Assembly (NCBI GenBank): GCA_023253875.1
Contig: JALRFC010000125.1
Coordinates: 1-5,996 of the forward strand
Length of the DNA: 5,996 bases
Direction of reading: 5' to 3'
From: Candidatus Kapaibacterium sp.
Lineage (GTDB): Bacteria > Bacteroidota > Ignavibacteria > Kapaibacteriales > UBA961
Shown: positions 1-5,038 of the stretch, in pieces
Layout: each line of letters starts with the position of its first letter
Numbering within the stretch: position 1 is the stretch's first letter
Program-made: the position numbers and the translations under genes
Notes under the pieces: model-generated
Database searches by the model: none
What the model saw: the letters and a program-made list of their open reading frames with translations, nothing else
Told to the model about the DNA's origin: nothing

Positions 1-230
1 CTAATAGTCGCAATTGTTCCATGAGGAAGACAGATCCTGGCAAACTCAGAAGGAATAAGCATGGAACTTTCAATATGGACATGAGCATCCACAAATCCGG
101 GCAAGATATAGGTAGGTAAGTCCTCCGATAACTTCTCAATAGAACTTATGATACCATCCTTGATTTCCATGGAAACAGGATAGATTTTTCTTTGAAAGAT
201 ATCGACAAGATTGCCTTTGATAGTTTGCAT
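1..230 (-). CDS. ade: Adenine deaminase, N-terminal part (runs off the left edge)
   Basis: Adenine deaminase converts adenine to hypoxanthine and ammonia in purine salvage; it is a cytosolic metal-dependent amidohydrolase. Only the first 76 codons are in the window. The opening MQTIKGNLVDIFQRKIYPV followed by an IKDGIISSIEK strand is the usual small beta-sandwich entry of this family. Then comes LPGFVDAHVHIESSMLIP (about residues 43-60), in which His50 and His52 form the amidohydrolase HxH metal site and the IESSM extension is typical of Ade rather than of dihydroorotase or urease-like relatives. The segment ending LPHGTIATI (68-76) also fits. The ATG at 230-228 comes one base after the lptC stop and has no clear Shine-Dalgarno, so translation is probably coupled to lptC. 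The C-terminal catalytic residues cannot be checked. A related amidohydrolase is the alternative, but the HVHIESSM motif makes Ade the strong call. Confidence 0.88.
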   Translation of the reverse strand, partial: MQTIKGNLVDIFQRKIYPVSMEIKDGIISSIEKLSEDLPTYILPGFVDAHVHIESSMLIPSEFARICLPHGTIATI

Positions 231-231
231 G

Positions 232-786
232 TCATTCTATGATTTTAGTGCCACTGACCTTGAAGATTCTGTAATTCTTCAACCAGATATCTGATTCCAT
301 TCCATAACCATCAATGATTTCAGTAGGAGTTTGAATATGGATTTTATCTTTGGTATAGAATTGTCTCGATTCTTCTTTCCACATGAGGGTTTCAGTCTTC
401 AGGATTGTATTGGTACTGTCAGATTGTACATAGACATTCCCCTTCGCAAGCATGTCCCTCGTTACTTCATTGATTGAAGCTGAAGCTGATGTCATGAATC
501 CTGCCGGTTTTGAAGCTGCATTCATGAATTGAACATATACTCCTGAATCCAATAATGTCTCATTTCTTGTTTCAAAGACTCTTGCTTTACCGGATTTGAG
601 TATGGCTCTCGTTCGTGTTGAGTCTGTAAATGCCATTGAGAAGTCCCAAATCTCATGGGTTGGTATAAGCAGTGGATCTATGGTGTCCTTCAACAAGACA
701 TGTTTATCCTGCTGAATATCTTCACAACTCAACAAGATTGTACACACAAAGAGAAAAATATATCTACGAAAATGTATTGATGACAT
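232..786 (-). CDS. lptC: LPS export ABC transporter periplasmic lipoprotein LptC
   Basis: LptC joins the LptB2FG transporter in the inner membrane to the periplasmic LptA bridge and receives LPS extracted from the membrane. The product is 184 residues, close to the usual length of about 190. It starts with basic residues (RR at 7-8), a hydrophobic stretch at 9-20 and a lipobox LLSC with Cys21, so it should be a lipoprotein with the body in the periplasm. The rest reads as an OstA/LptC beta-jellyroll: ARVFETRNETLLDSGVYVQF (68-87), KGNVYVQSDSTNTILKTETL (115-134) and the LptC-like DGYGMESDIWLKNYRIFK (159-176). I chose ATG 786 because it directly precedes the signal peptide and has GGCGGA eight bases upstream. 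An upstream in-frame ATG at 909 would only add residues encoded inside kdsA and would bury the signal. The gene overlaps the kdsA end by 23 bases, which supports an LPS role. Family assignment is by pattern; the fold is inferred. Confidence 0.85.
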   Translation of the reverse strand: MSSIHFRRYIFLFVCTILLSCEDIQQDKHVLLKDTIDPLLIPTHEIWDFSMAFTDSTRTRAILKSGKARVFETRNETLLDSGVYVQFMNAASKPAGFMTSASASINEVTRDMLAKGNVYVQSDSTNTILKTETLMWKEESRQFYTKDKIHIQTPTEIIDGYGMESDIWLKNYRIFKVSGTKIIE

Positions 787-1558
787 GTCGTAATTCCGCC
801 AATTCATGCAAGAGTTGTGAAATTTCTGATAATGGATATTGCGTTGCTGAATCGGACATTGCTTGTTCAGGGTTTGGATGTGTTTCAATGAAAATACCAT
901 CAATCCCAACTGACATTGCCGCTCTTGCGAGTGGTTTTATAAATGCACGTAAGCCACCGGATTGTTCGCCACCGCCGGGTAATTGCAAAGAATGAGTTGC
1001 ATCATAAATAATGGGTAGTCCGGTCTCTTTCATTATGAGTAGCGAACGAAAATCAACTACTAAATCATGATATCCAAATGTGCTACCTCTTTCGGTAAGC
1101 CACACTTCACTTGCACCTGCTTGTAATGATTTTTCAGCTTGTTTACCCATATCATCTGGCGCAAGGAATTGTCCTTTCTTGATGTTAACAATCGTACCTG
1201 TTGCACCGGCTGCTTGAAGTAATTCGGTTTGGCGACAAAGAAATGCAGGAATCTGAAGTACATCAACATACTCAGCAGCCATTTGTGCTTCATGTGATTC
1301 ATGTATATCGGTTATGGATCTAACATCATGTTTAGTGGAAATATCTCGCAAATATTCAAGAGCTTGAATATCTCCGATTCCGGTAAAACCTTTGATGCTG
1401 GTACGATTTGCTTTTCTATAGGATGATTTGAAGATCAAATCAAATTCACAGTCTTTTGCAATTGGAAGTAATGTTTCCAAAACCTCTGCAAGCAAATCCT
1501 TGGATTCAATGACACATGGTCCGGCAATAAGTATAAATGGTTTTTTCATATGATTCAT
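764..1558 (-). CDS. kdsA: 3-deoxy-8-phosphooctulonate (Kdo-8-P) synthase, metal-dependent type
   Basis: KdsA condenses phosphoenolpyruvate with arabinose 5-phosphate to give Kdo-8-phosphate, the precursor of the Kdo that links lipid A to the LPS core; it is a cytosolic TIM-barrel enzyme (EC 2.5.1.55). The 264-residue product has the normal length. Motifs in order are IAGPCVIES (11-19), KSSYRKANRTS (44-54), TDIHE (83-87), QIPAFLCRQTELL (102-114), KKGQFLAP (127-134), TERGSTFGYHDLVVDFRS (155-172), YDATHSLQLPGGGEQSGG (185-202) and FIETHPNPEQAMSDSATQ (223-240). Cys15, His189, Glu225 and Asp236 match the four metal ligands known from the Aquifex aeolicus enzyme, so this is the metallo class; the E. 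coli type has Asn at the Cys position. The ATG at 1558 overlaps the ftsK stop as ATGA. A second ATG at 1549 (MKKPFIL) is also possible and cannot be excluded. DAHP synthase is a relative, but the Kdo-specific KANR motif argues against it. Confidence 0.96.
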   Translation of the reverse strand: MNHMKKPFILIAGPCVIESKDLLAEVLETLLPIAKDCEFDLIFKSSYRKANRTSIKGFTGIGDIQALEYLRDISTKHDVRSITDIHESHEAQMAAEYVDVLQIPAFLCRQTELLQAAGATGTIVNIKKGQFLAPDDMGKQAEKSLQAGASEVWLTERGSTFGYHDLVVDFRSLLIMKETGLPIIYDATHSLQLPGGGEQSGGLRAFIKPLARAAMSVGIDGIFIETHPNPEQAMSDSATQYPLSEISQLLHELAELRHVINTFS

Positions 1559-4257
1559 AAATATGCTTCTAATTCCATTTCGCTGTCGAGCATTACTTCG
1601 CGACCTTTGGATCCATTTGGAGCACCAACAATTCCGGCTGCTTCGAGTTCATCCATGATTCTCGCTGCTCTTGCATATCCAACTTTCAAATAACGTTGCA
1701 AAAGGGAAGTGGATCCTTGCTGATGTCTTACAACAACTCGAGCTGCATCTGCAAATAACTCATCACGTGAATCACTACCTCCACCAAGTACACTTGCATT
1801 TTTGTCAATAGCAGTTGGAAGCATATATGGCGTTGTATATCCTTGTTGATTAGCAATATGCATACAGATATTTTCAACTTCATCTGTAGAAAGGAAACTA
1901 TTCTGAATCCGAACGGGCTTTGGTGCACCACCCGGTAAATAGAGCATATCTCCATTGCCTAATAATTGATCTGCTCCTGTACCATCAATGATTGTTCTCG
2001 AATCAATCTTCGATGCTACCTGATAGGAAATTCTCGCAGGGAAATTCGCTTTGATCAAACCGGTGATTACGTCCACAGAGGGTCTTTGAGTTGCTATGAT
2101 CATATGAATACCAACAGCTCTCGCCAATTGTGCGAGTCTGATGATTGGTTCTTCTACTTCTTTCCCGGCAGTGAGCATTAGATCTGCGAGCTCATCAATC
2201 ACACAAACGATATATGGCAATTTCTTCAATTCAAGTTCGCTGTCTTTGAATTTGCCTTCTGCCAATTTGGTATTATAGTCTACAATATTTCTTTGTCCAA
2301 CTTTTGCAAGGATATCATATCTATTCATCATCTCATTGCAAAGAGATTTAAGCACAGCAACTGCATTTTGAGGTAATGTGATGATCTGTTCATCTACATC
2401 CGGGGAGAGAGCCAAGAAGTGATTGCGCATCAAACCATAATAGGTCATTTCAACGCGCTTAGGATCAATAATGACAAACTTCAAATCACGAGGATGCATC
2501 TTATATAAGAGTGAGCAAATGACTGTATTGATCCCAACACTTTTACCTGCACCTGTTGATCCAGCGATCAAGAGATGAGGCATCTTTGCTAAATCTGCAC
2601 AGTATACTTCGCCGGAAATTGTTTTGCCAAGAGCAAGTGGGAGTCTTTGCTCTACATCATGAAACTTGGATGATTTAATGATACTGCTGAATAAGACCAT
2701 TGATGGATTATGATTTGGAATTTCTATGGCAACTGTTCCACGTCCTGGTACAGGTGCAATGATGCGAATACCTCTTGCTTTTAATGCAAGTGCAATATCA
2801 TCAGATAGATTTTCAATTTGAGAGATCTTGATACCGGCTGCCGGAACAAATTCATATTGCGTTACAACAGGACCCGGTGTCACTTGCAAATCATTGATTT
2901 CAATTTTAAATGTTCGCAGTTTTTCTTGCAATAAACGAGCATTTTCTTTCAATTCTTCATCATCAACATTGATGACATGCTCATGTTGTTGGGTAAGCAA
3001 ATCTAATGTTGGTGGTTCATAAGAGATTTCTTCATCATGCAACATAGACCTGACTTTGGCGATATCTCTTTCAGTCATGTCTTCAGTATTGATGATTGGC
3101 TCTTGTACATTCAATGTCAATGAAGGAGAATTATCTCCTTCAATTTCTTGGAATGCTTCTTTTTCTTTTTGTACTTGAACCGGTATTGTTGTCAAAGGTT
3201 CAGTCTTTTTCGGCATTGGTCTTTCTTTTTTTGCTATACTCACAAACATCGGTTCATCTTCGATGTGATTCTGGCCTCGAATGATGAGAGGAGCTTGATG
3301 CGTAGAATCAATATCCATTGAATTTGTGAGTGATAAACCTTGTGTTCTCTTTCTGATAATCCTGGCCGGTTCTTCATCTTCTTCCGGTGCCATGTATATT
3401 CTCTTTGCAGAAACAGTCTTTTCTTCTTCGGATACGTCATCTTCTAGAGTATCATGAAGTTCCATATCTGGATTCTTTTTCATGAAAAAATCCAATCCTT
3501 TATCAATTATGATGGACAGTTTCGTGAAACCGGAAATGATGTATTCAATGGTTGTTTTGATTGAGATACCAAATCCTAAGGAGATCGTCAAAAACAAAGC
3601 GACCATGAATAAGAGTAATGAACCAATTTTTCCTATGAGAGATGAGAGGACATATGCCTCGAATTGACCGAAAACACCACTCCATTCATTCGGCATGGAA
3701 GAGAATATGAGTTGTAAAGTTCCAAAAAGACCGGATATCATTCCGGCAATTACAATCATCAGTCCGGTGAATTTCAAAGTTTTTGATGCGACTCTTTCTA
3801 TGAAAAACACATCTTTTGCCCAAATCAAACCAAGAAAAGGAAAGATAATCCCAATATATCCGATGGCACCATTAAACATGAGATGAGAAAATACAGCTCC
3901 AAATAATCCAAGCCAATTTTGTGTCGTGTCTGATTTTGCCTGCATTGCAGGATCACCCTTCAATACTGAGATGATATCATAAACAGTCATATCTGCATTT
4001 GCTTCATCCTTTGGTGTATAGGAAATCAATGCAAGGAAGAGAAGAACGGAGCTCATTGCCATAAAAATTCCTAAAATCTGCATTGCTAAAGCGCGATGAG
4101 ATTCCGGCTCTTGTTCATTGGGCATTTCCGGTTGAACTGATTTTTTTGATTTTTTCGGTTTGCTAATAATAGGATCTACATCATCAGACTCAAATAAAGA
4201 GTCAATAATGGAATTTTTCTTTCGATTGATGATGATGGAATCAGGTGGTAAAGCCAT
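1555..4257 (-). CDS. ftsK: DNA translocase FtsK/SpoIIIE
   Basis: FtsK is a septum-anchored, ATP-driven hexameric pump that moves the chromosome termini apart at division and, in many bacteria, activates XerCD dimer resolution at dif. The 900-residue product has four predicted membrane segments at about 56-80, 117-147, 162-186 and 205-232. A charged, low-complexity linker follows (about 255-430), then the alpha domain (about 430-545; VTPGPVVTQYEF at 459-470). The RecA-like motor has Walker A GSTGAGKS (566-573), Walker B IVCVIDELADL with Asp688 and Glu689, and the ATQRPSVDVITGLIKANFPA segment (722-741). A winged-helix gamma domain closes the protein (about 831-890), with SLLQRYLKVGYARAARIMDE and GIVGAPNGSKGREVML. 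All parts of a full FtsK are present. The linker is far shorter than the Pro/Gln-rich one of E. coli. The ATG at 4257 has a strong AGGAAGGA just upstream. It is the first gene of the unit that continues into kdsA, lptC and ade. Confidence 0.97.
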   Translation of the reverse strand: MALPPDSIIINRKKNSIIDSLFESDDVDPIISKPKKSKKSVQPEMPNEQEPESHRALAMQILGIFMAMSSVLLFLALISYTPKDEANADMTVYDIISVLKGDPAMQAKSDTTQNWLGLFGAVFSHLMFNGAIGYIGIIFPFLGLIWAKDVFFIERVASKTLKFTGLMIVIAGMISGLFGTLQLIFSSMPNEWSGVFGQFEAYVLSSLIGKIGSLLLFMVALFLTISLGFGISIKTTIEYIISGFTKLSIIIDKGLDFFMKKNPDMELHDTLEDDVSEEEKTVSAKRIYMAPEEDEEPARIIRKRTQGLSLTNSMDIDSTHQAPLIIRGQNHIEDEPMFVSIAKKERPMPKKTEPLTTIPVQVQKEKEAFQEIEGDNSPSLTLNVQEPIINTEDMTERDIAKVRSMLHDEEISYEPPTLDLLTQQHEHVINVDDEELKENARLLQEKLRTFKIEINDLQVTPGPVVTQYEFVPAAGIKISQIENLSDDIALALKARGIRIIAPVPGRGTVAIEIPNHNPSMVLFSSIIKSSKFHDVEQRLPLALGKTISGEVYCADLAKMPHLLIAGSTGAGKSVGINTVICSLLYKMHPRDLKFVIIDPKRVEMTYYGLMRNHFLALSPDVDEQIITLPQNAVAVLKSLCNEMMNRYDILAKVGQRNIVDYNTKLAEGKFKDSELELKKLPYIVCVIDELADLMLTAGKEVEEPIIRLAQLARAVGIHMIIATQRPSVDVITGLIKANFPARISYQVASKIDSRTIIDGTGADQLLGNGDMLYLPGGAPKPVRIQNSFLSTDEVENICMHIANQQGYTTPYMLPTAIDKNASVLGGGSDSRDELFADAARVVVRHQQGSTSLLQRYLKVGYARAARIMDELEAAGIVGAPNGSKGREVMLDSEMELEAYL

Positions 4258-4259
4258 GA

Positions 4260-4272
4260 TATTCCTTCCTTT
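4260..4272 (-). promoter_or_regulatory. Ribosome-binding site of ftsK
   Basis: Read on the minus strand, the bases before ATG 4257 are AAAGGAAGGAATATC. The purine-rich AGGAAGGA lies about six bases from the ATG, a good spacing, and it fixes the ftsK start at MALPPDS. It is the strongest Shine-Dalgarno on the minus strand here; the genes behind it have weaker or no sites and probably depend on coupling. Confidence 0.7.
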
Positions 4273-4307
4273 CTTTTATGCTGTTATTCTGTTAACGTAT
4301 GCTGCTT

Positions 4308-4324
4308 ATGCCCTGAGAGGGCAT
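4308..4324. repeat. Inverted repeat at the centre of the divergent region
   Basis: ATGCCCT and AGGGCAT form a perfect 7-base inverted repeat around a GAG loop. On the plus-strand RNA, a U-G and a U-A pair could lengthen the stem to 9. No T-run follows on either strand, so it does not look like an intrinsic terminator. Its centre (4316) lies at the midpoint of the 4258-4376 gap, which suits an operator shared by both directions, but a 5'-UTR hairpin is equally possible. Confidence 0.55.
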
Positions 4325-4360
4325 GAATTAATCAACAAAAACTATGCCTTATTTCAATAG

Positions 4361-4366
4361 AAGGAG
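4361..4366 (+). promoter_or_regulatory. Shine-Dalgarno AAGGAG upstream of the small ORF
   Basis: AAGGAG is the only strong ribosome-binding site on the plus strand before the nitroreductase. It is 10 bases from ATG 4377, which opens a 29-codon ORF, and 20 bases from the GTG at 4387 that opens the long nitroreductase frame. The spacing therefore favours the small ORF as the first translated frame. Confidence 0.55.
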
Positions 4367-4376
4367 CGTAAAAATC

Positions 4377-4466
4377 ATGAATTCATGTGTTTTGGAACTT
4401 TTTCACGAAAAAAATGGTATTTACTATGAATTTTTACCCAATCTATTCGAAGTTCGCCATGATTAA
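4377..4466 (+). CDS. Possible 29-residue leader ORF overlapping the nitroreductase start
   Basis: ATG 4377 follows AAGGAG and opens a 29-codon frame, MNSCVLELFHEKNGIYYEFL and on to VRHD, ending in TAA at 4464-4466. The stop overlaps the in-frame ATG at 4459 that best fits the nitroreductase start, in the arrangement ATGATTAA, so ribosomes finishing here could restart on the downstream gene. I recognise no homology and no attenuator-like codon run. Two other readings remain. It could be chance. Or it could be the true N-terminus of the nitroreductase, split by a one-base error or frameshift in the run of seven A at 4408-4414; removing one A would join the frames into a product of 219 residues. 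Confidence 0.35.
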   Translation: MNSCVLELFHEKNGIYYEFLPNLFEVRHD

Positions 4467-5037
4467 GCTAGCACCTCAACATATAGGTTTACATGAATTA
4501 TTAACGAAAAGATGGAGTGCTCGTGCATTTTCTGAGCAGATGATTGGTGATAAGGATTTGCATACGTTGTTTTTAGCAGCATCTTGGGCTTCAAGTAGCA
4601 TGAATGAACAACCTTGGCGTTTTGTTTATGCGAAAAAGGGTAGTGATGTGTATAATGACATATTATCCACTCTTATGCCCGGAAATGCAGTATGGGCATG
4701 TACAGCACCTATCTTGATCGCAGTCATAGCAAAAACAACATTTGATGATGGAAATAGTAATATCCATGCTTGGCATGATGTGGGAGCAGCATGCACAACT
4801 CTATTATTGCAAGGAGCAGAGCTTGGCATTTATGGTCATCAAATGGGAGGATTCGATCGTAAAAAAGCGAAACATCTCTTTCAATATCCCGATACTTATG
4901 AGATTGTATCAATGCTTGCTTTGGGATATTTGGGTGATCCCAATACACTCGAAGAGCCATTCAAAAGCAGAGAATTGACTCCTAGATCAAGGAAATCTCC
5001 ACAAGAATTTGTGAGTACTTCATTTTCTTCATTGTGA
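4459..5037 (+). CDS. Nitroreductase-family flavoprotein
   Basis: This is an FMN-dependent oxidoreductase of the nitroreductase superfamily, expected to be a cytosolic homodimer using NAD(P)H; the physiological substrate cannot be told from the sequence. From ATG 4459 the product has 192 residues, normal for the short branch of the family. KRWSARAFS (17-25) supplies the FMN phosphate-binding Arg/Ser pattern. WASSSMNEQPWRFVYAKK (43-60) is the SSxNxQPW flavin-contact loop. HAWHDVGAACTTLLLQGAEL (103-122) is the core dimer helix, GIYGHQMGGF (123-132) follows, GYLGDP (156-161) is the C-terminal flavin motif, and LTPRSRKSPQEF closes it. Relatives usually begin 10-20 residues before the RWS motif, which favours 4459. 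The frame is open back to GTG 4387, with ATGs at 4414 and 4426, but the extra MFWNFFTKK stretch looks unlike the family and none of these starts has a well-placed ribosome-binding site. It diverges from ftsK and converges on acs. Confidence 0.88.
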   Translation: MIKLAPQHIGLHELLTKRWSARAFSEQMIGDKDLHTLFLAASWASSSMNEQPWRFVYAKKGSDVYNDILSTLMPGNAVWACTAPILIAVIAKTTFDDGNSNIHAWHDVGAACTTLLLQGAELGIYGHQMGGFDRKKAKHLFQYPDTYEIVSMLALGYLGDPNTLEEPFKSRELTPRSRKSPQEFVSTSFSSL

Positions 5038-5038
5038 T

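Larger units (their letters stand above)
4258..4376. promoter_or_regulatory. Divergent intergenic control region (ftsK / nitroreductase)
   Basis: This is the only non-coding stretch over 100 bases in the window. It lies between the start of ftsK on the minus strand and the first ribosome-binding site on the plus strand, so both promoters should be here. I could not find a convincing promoter on either strand. The nearest Bacteroidota-like -7 box for ftsK is TAGTTTTTG (reverse strand, about 4336-4344), which has one base too many and no TTG at the right distance. Plus-strand sigma-70-like hexamers are poor. The region contains a central inverted repeat, a strong ribosome-binding site at each end, and nothing else I can name. 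The control function is inferred from the layout. Confidence 0.6.

Noticed and set aside
787..909. N-terminal extension of the lptC frame starting at an ATG at 909
   Set aside because: The 41 extra residues lie wholly within kdsA codons, show no domain, and would place the lipoprotein signal in the middle of the protein; ATG 786 with a ribosome-binding site and signal peptide is better.
672..995. Plus-strand open frame of 107 codons opposite lptC/kdsA
   Set aside because: It is antisense to two well-supported genes, has a cysteine-rich random composition, and has no recognisable motif.
1060..1302. Minus-strand 80-codon frame inside kdsA in another register
   Set aside because: It is fully contained in kdsA, whose motifs are continuous across the region.
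4187..4203. GACTC/GAGTC hairpin with a 7-base loop near the 5' end of ftsK
   Set aside because: It is a five-base stem inside conserved-length coding sequence, expected by chance, with no terminator features.
4275..4303. TTTATG and TATGCT spaced by 17 bases as a plus-strand sigma-70-like promoter
   Set aside because: Both boxes match the consensus poorly, and the lineage may use a different promoter form, so I do not call it.
4724..4978. Overlapping open frames on both strands inside the nitroreductase gene
   Set aside because: They are shadows of a gene with intact family motifs throughout; none has a ribosome-binding site or a plausible product.
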